A DNA stretch of 64,000 nt from an uncultured Dehalococcoidia bacterium (GTDB lineage Bacteria > Chloroflexota > Dehalococcoidia > Lucifugimonadales > UBA3495), in NCBI GenBank assembly GCA_958295765.1, contig CATQHB010000002.1:1190091-1254090 (forward strand), written 5' to 3'. The notes beneath the pieces were generated by a model that made no database searches, was not told where the DNA came from, and saw only the letters and a program-made list of their open reading frames with translations. Within the stretch, counting starts at the first letter, position 1. Each line of letters begins with the position of its first letter. Of this stretch, positions 43,351 to 52,170 are shown piece after piece. Both the position numbers and the translations under genes were made by a program.

Positions 43351-44037
43351 TTAACGGAAAAAGCGGAATATGGCGGTCTGGTCGTCGTGGCGGAACCGGC
43401 CGCCTAACAACTCCGGGGTAATGCCCCTTTCCAGCCGGTCGTCGATGGCGCTTTTGACTTGGGCTGACGCGGCTTCCGGCGTGGCGCAGTCCCGGATCAG
43501 GGCGGCCAGTTCCGCCGGGTTGACGTTATCGGTTACGCCGTCGGAGGCGGTAATCAGTTGGTCACCCGGTTCGAGGGTTGTTTCGGCCCGGTGCAGGTTC
43601 AAGTCGGCGCCGGCGCCAATGGCCTTGGCGGTGCCCATACGCAGGATGCCGCCGATCCGCCCGGACAGTTGCCGGTGTTCGCCGCCCCGGAGGTGAAAGA
43701 CCGGGCTGTCCCCGGCGCTGATAATGTAAAGCGGCCCGCCCAGGAACAGGGCCACCGATACGGTAGTCAACAGGAATCGCCCACCGCCCACCTGGAAAAA
43801 GTCGGCGTTCTGCTCCTCCAGCGCCGCTACTATGTCCTCCGGCCCGGTGATGTTGGCGGCTTCCAGAGCCTCAGCCACCGAGCGGCTGGCCTCTTCGCCG
43901 CCGTGGCCGGTTACCCCGTCCATCACCGCGTCCAGGAAACAGCCGCCGCCCAAGTCCCGAATGAGATAAGTGTCTTCCCCGTGGGTGGAATTGTCGTATA
44001 GAGTTGCCACAACGCTGGCAAGCATATCGTTAGCCAT
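43351..44037 (-). CDS. PP2C-family protein phosphatase
   Basis: A 228-residue single-domain PPM/PP2C phosphatase. Metal-binding motifs are 'MDGVTGHGGEEAS' (DGxxGH at 40-45), 'IISAGDSPVF' (GDS), 'ITASDGVTDN' (SDG) and the final 'RHDDQTAIF' (DD), so the catalytic set is complete. No sensor or membrane segment is visible. The ATG has 'agaggatag' upstream. The gene begins 51 bp after the stop of a divergent kinase-like gene on the same strand, which suggests a cognate signalling pair. Confidence 0.85.
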   Translation of the reverse strand: MANDMLASVVATLYDNSTHGEDTYLIRDLGGGCFLDAVMDGVTGHGGEEASRSVAEALEAANITGPEDIVAALEEQNADFFQVGGGRFLLTTVSVALFLGGPLYIISAGDSPVFHLRGGEHRQLSGRIGGILRMGTAKAIGAGADLNLHRAETTLEPGDQLITASDGVTDNVNPAELAALIRDCATPEAASAQVKSAIDDRLERGITPELLGGRFRHDDQTAIFRFFR

Positions 44038-44088
44038 GTTCTATCCTCTAAGTTCTATCCTCTAACTTCAGAATGTATTGCCCTTTCC

Positions 44089-45135
44089 TCAAGACAGAGC
44101 ATCGAATACTGTCAGACCGGTCAGGTCGGTTTCCGGGTCAAAAATATACTTCCGCCAATGCTCTTCCCGCAACAGTTGCAGGGCCTCGGCCCAGGCTTGG
44201 CGGGCTTGGGCCAGGTCGGGCAAGTTCCGGTTGCGTTCCCGGATTGCCTCCAGATAGTCGGTCAAGTCCTGGCGGAAATCGGCAAAGTCGGTATAAGCGC
44301 GGCGGCGCACCCGGTCAATCACTTGCCGGCCGGCGTCCCGGGCGGCGGTCAAGTCTGCGCCGTCGCCGCCGGGCAGGTTGCGGGCCATTTCCTCCAGTTC
44401 CTGCTCGAAGTTCACCACCGGCCGCAGCCCATAGGGGTCGCGGTAGCCGGCAACCTCCGCCGGCGGTTCCTGGAGGGTAGTGTAGAATTTCAGCGTTTCC
44501 AGGTAGAAATCGTGAATGTCCTGAGGGGCGCGGCCTCCCGGCGTCCGGTCGTTGTCCCCGGTCAGCAGCGCCCCGGCGTCAATGATGGCGATGCGCCCGT
44601 TGGCCGGCTGAAAGAAAATGTTCTGCGGCCCCAAGTCCAGCAAAACGTAACCGGCCTGAAAGAACCGTTCCTCGGCGTCCAGCAACTGCTGTTGTACCGG
44701 AAAAGGCGCTGCCCCCTCTGAGTAGCCCAAGGAGAAAAGGCAAAAGAGGTTTTGCCCCAGGCCGATGGGAACCCGCAGGATGCGGGCACGAGGGTCGCCC
44801 ACCAGGGGAATACCCGCCGCCCGTTCCGACACCAGCACCCGGTACTCCTGGCCCATTGACTCCCCAAAGTATGCGTCATGGTTGGCCCGTTCCGTGTAGC
44901 CCAGAATCGGGCAGATTTGCGGCACGGCGTTGCCCAACTCCGCATAAACCTGGAGGGTGCGGTCGGTGCGGGTTTCCACCGGGGGGTGCATCCGGCGGGA
45001 AATCATCTGCGGCACCGGTCGCTTGATAACAACCGGCCCCCCGGTTTCCTGGTCAACGGCGGCGCGCACCTCATAATCGGCGCCGCTGCCCAGCAACCCG
45101 GTCAGTTGGTAGCGGTTCAGGTCAACTAATTCCAT
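44089..45135 (-). CDS. Divergent protein-kinase-like protein
   Basis: 348 residues. The N-lobe has a glycine-loop-like 'LLGSGADYEV' (14-23) and the ATP lysine in 'PVVIKRP' (Lys38). The catalytic loop reads 'LLDLGPQNIFF': the canonical HRD and Lys are lost but Asp and Asn stay. The DFG becomes 'IIDAGALL', so it may be a weak kinase or pseudokinase. A long helical C-terminal region (about 250-340) follows, with no membrane helix. It is paired with the PP2C gene downstream. Substrate or signal unknown. Confidence 0.7.
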   Translation of the reverse strand: MELVDLNRYQLTGLLGSGADYEVRAAVDQETGGPVVIKRPVPQMISRRMHPPVETRTDRTLQVYAELGNAVPQICPILGYTERANHDAYFGESMGQEYRVLVSERAAGIPLVGDPRARILRVPIGLGQNLFCLFSLGYSEGAAPFPVQQQLLDAEERFFQAGYVLLDLGPQNIFFQPANGRIAIIDAGALLTGDNDRTPGGRAPQDIHDFYLETLKFYTTLQEPPAEVAGYRDPYGLRPVVNFEQELEEMARNLPGGDGADLTAARDAGRQVIDRVRRRAYTDFADFRQDLTDYLEAIRERNRNLPDLAQARQAWAEALQLLREEHWRKYIFDPETDLTGLTVFDALS

Positions 45136-45218
45136 AACACCATTAGTCGGCGGGTAGATAGCGGGTAGCTATAGTATAGCACCAATCCGGGCTTTCTATG
45201 ACTTGGCTGACCCAAGAC

Positions 45219-45318
45219 AACCGTCGTTCCGGCGAAAGCCGGAATCCAGAACCCTTGGTAGCCGGCTCCGTCTTTTCCGGGGGATTTCCTGGATTCCGGC
45301 TTTCGCCGGAACGACGGG
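45219..45318. repeat. Composite palindromic repeat, copy D
   Basis: Left arm from AACCGTCGTTCCGGCG (45219), right arm to CGCCGGAACGACGGGTT (45318). The centre is 'cccttggtagccggctccgtcttttccgggggatttcctgg'. Downstream the text tactgcgattgcc (45338-45350) matches the right outer arm; the left outer arm is not recognisable. Confidence 0.85.
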
Positions 45319-45357
45319 TTCAGGGATAACGGTTTTATACTGCGATTGCCTTACTAT

Positions 45358-46215
45358 CTAACCGGGCCGGCAGGTCAGGGTTACCCAGTCCTCTTTGGGC
45401 CACACTTCTATGTCGGTAAAGCCGGTCTGAAGCAGGGCCTCTTCCGTTTCCGCGTGCTGTTCTTCGATAATCCCGGAGGCTACCAGTACGCCGCCGGGTC
45501 GCAGGGCCGGCAGGATGTCGGGCGCCCGTTCCCGGATGCCCCGCGCCGAGATGTTCGCCAGGGCCAGGTCAAAGGCGCCGGCCGGGGCCAGCTTGTGGGG
45601 CAGGCTGCCTTGGTCGAGACTGACCTGTTCCCGGATTCGCGTCCGGCGGAAGTTCTGCCGGGACGCCTGCACCGCCTGGGGGTCAATGTCCAGGGCGGTT
45701 ACCTGGCCGGCCCCCAGCTTGATGGCGGCGATGGTCAGGATGCCGGAACCGCAGCCCAAATCCAGGACGTTCATTCCCGGCTGCACCAGTTGTTCCATCG
45801 CCTCCAGGCAGGTGTAGGTGGTCGGGTGGTAGCCGGTGCCAAAGGCCAAGCCCGGGTCCAGTTCAATCAGCAACTCCCCGTCCTTGGCCTCATACTCAAT
45901 CCAGGAGGGTTTGATGACCAGCCGTTTCCCGATTTTCAGCAGGGTGAAGTGGGCCTTCCAGGCGTTTTGCCAGTCCGCATCCTCGTCCAGGGGCGTCACC
46001 GTCAACTCGCCCAAAGGTTGGATGAGACTGGCGAGGTTGACGCCGACCTCGATGTGAGAAAAGCGTTGGCGCGCATCGCTGGGCAGATAGGTGCGCAGCT
46101 TAATCAACTCCGGGCCGTCATCCTCCATTGTCAAACCGTAACCGTAACGGTCAAACAGGTAAGAAATTGGCTCCACGTACTCAAAAGGCACACTGATGCT
46201 GACTTCCTGCCACAT
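45358..46215 (-). CDS. prmA: Ribosomal protein L11 methyltransferase
   Basis: 285 residues; methylates L11 lysines and the N-terminus with SAM. The N-terminal L11-binding domain ('WQEVSISVPFEYVEPISYLF') precedes the SAM domain with motif I 'NVLDLGCGSGILTIAAIKLG', 'VTALDIDPQAVQ' and the PrmA-type catalytic 'LALANISARGI'. The ATG at 46215 has GGAAGGGG at 4 nt; the longer frame to 46272 is not used. It lies 141 bp after dnaJ on the same strand, a common arrangement. Confidence 0.93.
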   Translation of the reverse strand: MWQEVSISVPFEYVEPISYLFDRYGYGLTMEDDGPELIKLRTYLPSDARQRFSHIEVGVNLASLIQPLGELTVTPLDEDADWQNAWKAHFTLLKIGKRLVIKPSWIEYEAKDGELLIELDPGLAFGTGYHPTTYTCLEAMEQLVQPGMNVLDLGCGSGILTIAAIKLGAGQVTALDIDPQAVQASRQNFRRTRIREQVSLDQGSLPHKLAPAGAFDLALANISARGIRERAPDILPALRPGGVLVASGIIEEQHAETEEALLQTGFTDIEVWPKEDWVTLTCRPG

Positions 46216-46356
46216 ACGGCCCCTTCCGCCAAAGAAACCCGGCAGACGCCTCGCCGGGTTTCCAATTACCATAACCAGTTACCAACCCGTTACCCGGCCC
46301 GGCTGCTTACGGGGCGCCAACCCACCGGGCAACACGGGCAACATTGCAGGGAGATT

Positions 46357-47541
46357 CTAACCCAAAGCGTCCTTTATCCGGTTAAAAATCCCTTTCTCCT
46401 TGCCGCCGTCCCCGGCGCTCACCGCCGCATCTTCCAGTTCTTCCGTCGAATCCGGGTCAACTTCCCTTTCAAATTTGGGGTCGATTGAGCGGGCCAACTC
46501 CTCCAGCAGTTTCCGTTGGCGGGAGTTGAGCTTTTGCGGCACCTGAAGGTCGACGAAAACCCGCAGGTCGCCCCGCCGCCCGTTGTTGATGTGGGATATG
46601 CCTTTGCCCCGGATGCGGAACTCGGCCCCCGGCTGGGTGCCTTGCGGGATTTTCAGGGGAGTGGATTCGCCGTCCAGGGTGGGGATTTCCTTCTCTACGC
46701 CCAGGGCCGCCTCCGCCACGTTCAGGGACAGGGCGTAAAGCAGGTCATACTCCTCCCGCTCAAAGAAGGCGTGGCGTTGCACTTCCACCTGAATGTAGAG
46801 GTTGCCCGGCGGGCCGCCGTTGCTGCCCACGTTGCCCTCGCCGGTCAGGCGCACCTGCATCCCATCCTGGATTCCGGCGGGGATGTTGACCAGGGTTTTG
46901 CGGTTGCGCCGCTCCATTCCGGCCCCCCGGCAGACGGCGCAGGGGTTCTCAATGGTGCTGCCCCGGCCCTGGCAAGTCGGGCAGGTGGTAACCTGGGCAA
47001 ACTGACCGAAAAGGCTGCGCTGGGTGCGCCTCACCTGCCCATTGCCGCTACAGGTGGCGCAAGTCTTGACCGGAGTGCCCGGCTCATTGCCGCCGCCGGA
47101 GCATTGATGGCAGATTTCCACCCGGGAAACATCCAGCTCCCGCTCCACGCCAAAGGCGGCTTCCTCAAAGGACAGGGTTACCCGCTGTTGCAGGTCGCCG
47201 CCCCGCTGCGGCCCCCGGGCGCGCCGCCCCCCGGCATCGCCAAAAAAGGAATCAAAAATGTCCCCGAACCCGCCAAAAACGTCAAAGCCGTCAAAGGGGC
47301 GGTCAAAGCCGCCGCCGGAGTTGACCCCGGCATGGCCGTAGCGGTCATACTGGGCCCGTTTCTTGGCGTCGGTCAAAACCTGGTAGGCTTCGTTGACTTC
47401 CTTGAACTTTTCCTCGGCGTCCGGGCTCTTGTTCCGGTCCGGGTGGTATTCCATCGCCTTCTTGCGAAAGGCTTTGCGAATCTCCTCCTCGGAATCCTTC
47501 CGGGAGACCCCCAAAACCTCATAGTAGTCCGTTTGTGCCAT
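46357..47541 (-). CDS. dnaJ: Chaperone protein DnaJ
   Basis: 394 residues. The J domain includes 'YHPDRNKS' with the HPD motif (about 32-34), then a Gly/Phe-rich linker ('[17 protein letters not shown]'). Four CxxCxGxG zinc modules follow, beginning 'CHQCSGGG', 'CATCSGNG', 'CPTCQGRG' and 'CAVCRGAG'. The C-terminal substrate domains and a short acidic tail complete it. The ATG at 47541 has GGATGGG upstream. No dnaK or grpE is next to it. It works with DnaK in folding and the heat response. Confidence 0.95.
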   Translation of the reverse strand: MAQTDYYEVLGVSRKDSEEEIRKAFRKKAMEYHPDRNKSPDAEEKFKEVNEAYQVLTDAKKRAQYDRYGHAGVNSGGGFDRPFDGFDVFGGFGDIFDSFFGDAGGRRARGPQRGGDLQQRVTLSFEEAAFGVERELDVSRVEICHQCSGGGNEPGTPVKTCATCSGNGQVRRTQRSLFGQFAQVTTCPTCQGRGSTIENPCAVCRGAGMERRNRKTLVNIPAGIQDGMQVRLTGEGNVGSNGGPPGNLYIQVEVQRHAFFEREEYDLLYALSLNVAEAALGVEKEIPTLDGESTPLKIPQGTQPGAEFRIRGKGISHINNGRRGDLRVFVDLQVPQKLNSRQRKLLEELARSIDPKFEREVDPDSTEELEDAAVSAGDGGKEKGIFNRIKDALG

Positions 47542-47602
47542 GCCAACCCATCCCCAAATATATCTGTCGCCGGCCGTCCCTGACCGGGACACTATCCAGA
47601 CT

Positions 47603-47632
47603 ATTATAGCCTAGATAGCGGCTATCTCTCAA
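47603..47632 (-). promoter_or_regulatory. dnaJ promoter with a palindrome between -35 and -10
   Basis: On the minus strand: -35 TTGAGA (47632-47627), 18-bp spacer and -10 TATAAT (47608-47603). The spacer contains AGATAGC-C-GCTATCT (47627-47613), a perfect 7-1-7 palindrome that touches the -35, placed as a repressor operator would be. It is unlike the CIRCE element of HrcA. The transcript would start ~55 nt before the dnaJ ATG. Confidence 0.65.
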
Positions 47633-47649
47633 TAGGGAGTTTCGGTCGG

Positions 47650-47862
47650 ACAATCACATTTTAACCATAGGAACCCCGGCAACCGTCGTTCCCCAGATAA
47701 CCGTCGTTCCGGCGAAAGCCGGAATCCAGGAAATCCCCCGGAAAAGAGCGGGCCGGCTACCGGGGGTTCCGGGTTCCGGCTTTCGCCGGAACGACGGGTT
47801 GGAATAATGACGGGTTGGAATAATGACGGATTTGATGACCGGTTTATGCTGCGATTGCCCGG
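47650..47862. repeat. Composite palindromic repeat, copy E, with outer arms and 16-bp tandem
   Basis: Core 47699-47800 (arms as in copy A). The left outer arm is acaatcacattttaaccata (47650-47669) and the right outer arm is gctgcgattgcccgg (47849-47862). Between core and right arm are two 16-bp direct units CGGGTTGGAATAATGA (47795-47810 and 47811-47826). It lies in the divergent dnaJ/rny gap. Confidence 0.8.
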
Positions 47863-47880
47863 CAGCGGCCGGGGTTTGCC

Positions 47881-47910
47881 TTGACACTGCCAACTCCGAT
47901 TAGTTACGAT
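47881..47910 (+). promoter_or_regulatory. Putative promoter of rny
   Basis: TTGACA (47881-47886), 18-bp spacer, TACGAT (47905-47910). The predicted start, about 47917, falls at the base of the hairpin described next. Confidence 0.65.
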
Positions 47911-47915
47911 ACTAA

Positions 47916-47938
47916 TTTAAGAGATTAAGTCTCTTAAA
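47916..47938 (+). promoter_or_regulatory. 5'-leader hairpin of rny
   Basis: TTTAAGAGA (47916-47924) pairs perfectly with TCTCTTAAA (47930-47938) around loop ttaag. It would lie at the extreme 5' end of the rny mRNA. There is no U-run after it, so it does not look like a terminator. It could stabilise the message or allow autoregulation by RNase Y. Confidence 0.6.
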
Positions 47939-47971
47939 GTGGAACCATAGACGGAAAGGAAAGGTGAAACC

Positions 47972-49507
47972 ATGGAGATGGTAGTTGTTTTCCTGTCCGT
48001 CCTGGCGGCCGCAGGGATACTGGGAGCGGGCGGGGCCTTCTGGCAGCTGCGCCGCTCTCGAATTGACGGTAAGCGGGTAGAGAACGCTAAAGAAGAAGCT
48101 AGTTCCGTAGTGGCCCAGGCAGAAGCCGAGAAGCGCAGAATCATCCTGGAAGGCCAGGAAGAAGTCCTGAAACTGCGTACCACCGGCGAAAACGAGATTA
48201 AAGAACAGCGTCAGGAACTCAACCGGCTGGAACGGCGTTACCTCCAGCGGGAAGAGCAACTGGAGCGCAAGAACGAGTCCCTGGAGAAACAGCGGGCCAA
48301 CCTGTCTGAAAAAGAGTCCGAGATTGACCAGACCCTGGAGGCGACCAAGGACCTCAAGGAAGAACAGGTTAGAGCTTTGGAAGAGACCGCCAACCTGTCC
48401 GTGGCCGAAGCCAAGGACCTGGTGGTCAAGGAAGGCACGGAGAAGGCCAGGCACGAACTGGCCCGGCGTACCTATGACCTGGAACGGGAATACAAGGTAA
48501 CCGCCGAAGAGAACGCCCGCAGAATTATTACCCTAGCCATTAACCGTCTGGCTACGGACGTGGTGTCCGAAACTACTACCTCGGTAGTATCCCTGCCCAA
48601 CGATGAGATGAAGGGTCGTCTAATCGGCCGCGAGGGGCGGAACATAAAGGCATTGGAATCCCTGACCGGAGTGGACATCGTTATCGACGATACTCCGGAA
48701 ATCGTTACCCTGTCCTGCTTTGACCCGTTACGGAGGGAGGTGGCCCGCCTGGCGCTGGAGAGGCTGGTCAGCGATGGCCGCATCCAACCGACCCGGATTG
48801 AGGACATGGTGCACCGCGCCCAGGTGGATATTGAGCAGACCATCTGGAAAGCCGGTGAGCAATCCACTTTCGACGTGGGCCTCAGTGGTATTGACACGGA
48901 GCTGGTCAGGCTCCTGGGTCAACTGAAGTACCGCTACAGCTACGGCGAGAACGTCCTTAAACATTCGATAGAGGTATGTCTGCTTTCCGGGATGCTGGCC
49001 GCCGAGGTGGGCGCCGATGTCCAGGTTGCCAAGATTGGCGGTCTGCTCCACGACGTTGGTAAGGCTTTGACCCATGAGGTCAAAGGCCCCCACGCCGAAA
49101 TTGGCGCCGAACTGGCAAAGAAATTCGGGATTAACCACAATTCCTACCTGTCCATCCTGGAACACCACGACGATGAACACTCGACCGTCGAATCCTTCAT
49201 CGTTGCCAGCGCCGATGCCATCAGCGCGTCCCGGCCCGGCGCCCGGAAGGAGTCCCTGGACCAGTACGTGAAGCGCCTGAGCGACCTAGAGAATACGGCC
49301 ATCGGGTTTGGCGGCGTCGAGCGCGCCTTTGCGATCCAGGCCGGCCGGGAGGTGCGGGTGATGGTCAAGCCAACGGATATTGATGACATCGGTTCCGCGG
49401 CCCTGGCGCGGGATATTGCCCGCAAGGTGGAGGAAAACCTGGTTTTCCCCGGGCAAATCAAGGTAACCGTCATTCGGGAAACCCGTAACGTGGAAATCGC
49501 CCGCTAG
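47972..49507 (+). CDS. rny: Ribonuclease Y
   Basis: A 511-residue membrane-anchored endoribonuclease that starts bulk mRNA decay. It has one N-terminal membrane helix (3-25) and a long charged coiled coil (about 30-195). The KH domain carries 'GRLIGREGRNIKALE', and the HD metal-hydrolase domain carries 'NVLKHSIEV' and 'GLLHDVGKAL', with 'EHHDDEH' further on. The C-terminal region is conserved ('AREVRVMVKP'-like 'AGREVRVMVKP'). A strong purine site precedes the ATG. A separate promoter and terminator suggest it is transcribed alone or as the head of the following genes by read-through. Confidence 0.96.
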   Translation: MEMVVVFLSVLAAAGILGAGGAFWQLRRSRIDGKRVENAKEEASSVVAQAEAEKRRIILEGQEEVLKLRTTGENEIKEQRQELNRLERRYLQREEQLERKNESLEKQRANLSEKESEIDQTLEATKDLKEEQVRALEETANLSVAEAKDLVVKEGTEKARHELARRTYDLEREYKVTAEENARRIITLAINRLATDVVSETTTSVVSLPNDEMKGRLIGREGRNIKALESLTGVDIVIDDTPEIVTLSCFDPLRREVARLALERLVSDGRIQPTRIEDMVHRAQVDIEQTIWKAGEQSTFDVGLSGIDTELVRLLGQLKYRYSYGENVLKHSIEVCLLSGMLAAEVGADVQVAKIGGLLHDVGKALTHEVKGPHAEIGAELAKKFGINHNSYLSILEHHDDEHSTVESFIVASADAISASRPGARKESLDQYVKRLSDLENTAIGFGGVERAFAIQAGREVRVMVKPTDIDDIGSAALARDIARKVEENLVFPGQIKVTVIRETRNVEIAR

Positions 49508-49584
49508 GTGTTCCTCGGCCCGGCCCGCGCCGACCAGGACCGCCGCGCCGGGCAATTGGGGAGCTTATTGGCAAAGTCTGACCG

Positions 49585-49629
49585 ATAGACCCAGGAACCG
49601 GGCCACCCGGAGCTTGGGTCTATTCTTTT
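49585..49629 (+). terminator. Terminator-like hairpin after rny
   Basis: ATAGACCCA (49585-49593) pairs with TGGGTCTAT (49615-49623). An inner CCGGG-cca-CCCGG extends the stem, and TCTTTT follows. It is likely an intrinsic terminator, perhaps partial, since ymdB follows on the same strand 110 bp later. Confidence 0.75.
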
Positions 49630-49739
49630 GACGGGCCAGGCCGTTTCACCGGCCAGGGCCGCTACTACCGGCCCCCTACTATATGGTATGCTGTATGACC
49701 GGCGAATGACCGGCTGGACCTGATGGAAGGAAACAACCC

Positions 49740-50510
49740 TTGCGTATTTTGATGATTGGGGACATTATCGGCCAGCCGGGCCGCCGGGCCGTGCGCCGCC
49801 TGGTGCCGGACTTGCGGAAAGAGTTGGGCCTCGACCTGGTAATCGCCAACGGGGAAAATGCCGCCGGCGGCTTTGGCATCACCCTGGAGACCGCCGAGCA
49901 ACTGCTGGAGAGCGGGGTGGACGTGCTGACCTCCGGCAATCACATCTGGGACCAGAAAGAGATTATCCCGCACCTGGACGAGGGGCTGCCGCTAATCCGG
50001 CCGGCCAACTACCCGGAAGCCCCGGGCCGGGGCTACCTGGTCCAGGACGGGGTGCTGGTGCTGAACCTGATGGGCCGGGTGTTTATGCCGACCCTGGACT
50101 GTCCCTTTCGTACCGCCAACCTGGCCCTGGAGGAGGCCGAAGCCCAGGGCGCCCCGCCGGTCATCATCGTGGATTTTCACGCCGAGGCTACCTCGGAAAA
50201 GCAGGGCATGGGCTGGTATCTGGACGGCAAGGTCAGCGCCGTGCTGGGCACCCATACCCACGTCGGCACGGTGGACACCCGCATTTTACCCAAAGGCACC
50301 GCTTACCTGACCGACGTCGGGATGACCGGCCCGGTGAACTCGGTAATCGGCAGCGATACCAACGCGGCGCTGGACCGTTTCCTGACCGGGATACCCCAAC
50401 GCTCTGCCGTGGCCGGCGGCCCGGTGATTCTTAACTCGGCCCTGTTGGACGTTGACCCGGAAACCGGCCGGGCGCTGTCAATTCAACGCATAGACCGTAT
50501 GGTGGAATAA
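49740..50510 (+). CDS. ymdB: YmdB-family metallophosphoesterase (2',3'-cyclic nucleotide phosphodiesterase)
   Basis: 256 residues. The two-metal phosphoesterase pattern shows as 'MIGDIIGQPGRRAV' (Asp), 'DLVIANGENAAGGFGITL' (Asn), 'TSGNHIWDQKE' (Asn-His), 'VDFHAEATSEK' and 'LGTHTHVGT' (His pair). The family (TIGR00282) is typically next to rny in Gram-positive-like genomes, as here. It starts at TTG, with ggaagg 8 nt upstream. It is thought to affect RNase Y-dependent RNA turnover or cyclic-nucleotide signalling. Two bp separate it from the PHP gene. Confidence 0.93.
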   Translation: MRILMIGDIIGQPGRRAVRRLVPDLRKELGLDLVIANGENAAGGFGITLETAEQLLESGVDVLTSGNHIWDQKEIIPHLDEGLPLIRPANYPEAPGRGYLVQDGVLVLNLMGRVFMPTLDCPFRTANLALEEAEAQGAPPVIIVDFHAEATSEKQGMGWYLDGKVSAVLGTHTHVGTVDTRILPKGTAYLTDVGMTGPVNSVIGSDTNAALDRFLTGIPQRSAVAGGPVILNSALLDVDPETGRALSIQRIDRMVE

Positions 50511-50512
50511 TT

Positions 50513-51364
50513 ATGGACGCTATTGTTGACCTGCATTTGCATACCCTGGCCTCCGACGGCCGCCTATCGCCTACCGAACTGATTAACCTGGTGGCAAACC
50601 GGGGATTGAAGGTAGTCGCCATATCCGACCACGATACCACGGAGGGGCTGGCCGAGGCATACCAGGCCGCCGCCGCCTTCCCGGACTTGGAGATTATCCC
50701 GGCCATTGAGTTAAGCACCGACATCCCCGACGACGAAATACATATGCTCGGCTACTTCCTCCAGTATGAGGATGAGGAGTTTCAGGGTATCCTTCGCCGT
50801 TTCCGCGCCGGCCGCGTGGAACGGGGCCGCTCGATGGTGGAAAAGCTGGCGACCCTGGGCAAGCCGGTGGAGTGGGAGCGGGTGCAGGCGATTGCCGGCG
50901 ACGGCTCGGTGGGCCGTCCCCACATTGCCCTGGCGATGGTGGAAAGGGGTTACTTCAAGGAACCCAAAGAGGCTTTTTACGACTACCTGGGCCGCAATGG
51001 GCTGGCCTACGTGGAACGGCAAAAGATGACCCCGGCGGAAGGCGTTGAGATGCTGGCCCGGGTGGGCGGCTCGGCCGTCCTGGCGCATCCGGCGAACCTG
51101 CCGGACCTGGATAACAAAGTGGCCGAACTGAAGGAGGCGGGGCTGGTCGGGATGGAGGTGCATTACGCCCAATACAAGCCGGAAACGGTGGAGTATCTGC
51201 TGGAAATCGCCCAGCGCCACGACCTGATTCCCTGCGGCGGCAGCGACTATCACGGCTTGGGCAACAGCGGGGAACCGCTCCCGGGCCTGGGCGTCCTGGG
51301 GCCGCCGCTGGAAACGGTGGAGCGGTTGGCGGAAGTCTCCCGCAAGTTGGCCGCGGCCTGTTAG
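50513..51364 (+). CDS. PHP-domain phosphoesterase (nucleotide bisphosphatase / RnmV-like)
   Basis: A 283-residue PHP fold enzyme. Motif I is 'DLHLHTLASDG', motif II 'VVAISDHDTTEG', motif III 'PAIELSTD' and motif IV 'CGGSDYHG', giving the trinuclear metal set. This matches the YciV/TrpH-like group, which hydrolyses 3',5'-nucleoside bisphosphates (pAp) or short oligonucleotide 5' ends. Its place right after ymdB and rny fits RNA end-product recycling, which is inference. The ATG is 2 bp after ymdB's stop. Confidence 0.9.
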   Translation: MDAIVDLHLHTLASDGRLSPTELINLVANRGLKVVAISDHDTTEGLAEAYQAAAAFPDLEIIPAIELSTDIPDDEIHMLGYFLQYEDEEFQGILRRFRAGRVERGRSMVEKLATLGKPVEWERVQAIAGDGSVGRPHIALAMVERGYFKEPKEAFYDYLGRNGLAYVERQKMTPAEGVEMLARVGGSAVLAHPANLPDLDNKVAELKEAGLVGMEVHYAQYKPETVEYLLEIAQRHDLIPCGGSDYHGLGNSGEPLPGLGVLGPPLETVERLAEVSRKLAAAC

Positions 51365-51384
51365 CTTTTCCGGCGTATTAGCTT

Positions 51385-52149
51385 ATGCCCTGGGAGCTTG
51401 CCGCCCTCTACATCTACTCCTATCTGATTGGAGCCTTGCCTACGCCTTACCTGGTGGCCCGGCTGGTTAAGGGCATTGACCTGCGGGAGTACGGTAGCGG
51501 CAACGTGGGCGGTTCCAACCTGGCCCGTCAATTGGGCAAGAAGTGGGTGCTGCCCCTTTCCCTGTTTGAGTTTCTGTTCAAGGGCGTCTCGCCCATCGTG
51601 GCGGGGCTGGTTTTCCTGGCCCATGTGCCGGGGATGGAGCGAACCTCGCCCCTGTTCCTGGCCGCGCCGTTGCTGGCCCTCATCGGCAACAACTGGTCGG
51701 TGTTTCTCCGGTTTCAGGGGGGGCGCGGCATTATGGTCATTTGCGGGATGTTGGCGGCCCTGGCCCCGCTGCTGTTCCTTGCCGGACTCCTGATTTACCT
51801 GGTCGGCTGGCGCATCACCCGCAGTTCCGGCGTATGGGCGCTGGTGGCGGTGGCCGCGCTGCCCCTGTTGGCCTGGGCGCCCGGCGGGTGGCTGACCCTG
51901 GGCTGGCCGTCCCTTTTGCCGGCGCTGACCGACCCGGATACCTGGACAATCCCCGCCGGGGAAGCATTTGTGATAAGCTGGTACTGTGCAGTTATCCTGG
52001 CGTTGGTGGTGTTGAAGCGACTGCTATCCAACTCAATGACCTTTCCTGAGGATGTATCCCGCAAAAAGGTATTATTCAACCGGCTTTTTCGGGACCGGGA
52101 TTTGGACAGCCGAACCGAGTGGGTAGGCCGAATCCCCGACGAGCCTTAA
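51385..52149 (+). CDS. PlsY-like glycerol-3-phosphate acyltransferase family protein (copy 1)
   Basis: A 254-residue membrane protein with about seven helices. PlsY motif 1 appears as 'SYLIGALPTPYLVARL' and 'REYGSGNVGGSNLARQLG', and motif 2 as 'GNNWSVFLRFQGGRGIMVI'. The canonical GHxxPxFxxFxGGKG becomes GNNWSVFLRFQGGRG (His to Asn, Pro to Ser, Lys to Arg), so substrate or activity may differ from classic acyl-phosphate transfer. A further homologue lies at 56723. Gene start (ATG 51385) has a poor ribosome site. Confidence 0.8.
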   Translation: MPWELAALYIYSYLIGALPTPYLVARLVKGIDLREYGSGNVGGSNLARQLGKKWVLPLSLFEFLFKGVSPIVAGLVFLAHVPGMERTSPLFLAAPLLALIGNNWSVFLRFQGGRGIMVICGMLAALAPLLFLAGLLIYLVGWRITRSSGVWALVAVAALPLLAWAPGGWLTLGWPSLLPALTDPDTWTIPAGEAFVISWYCAVILALVVLKRLLSNSMTFPEDVSRKKVLFNRLFRDRDLDSRTEWVGRIPDEP

Positions 52150-52170
52150 CGGAGAACGGGAGAGCGGCTA

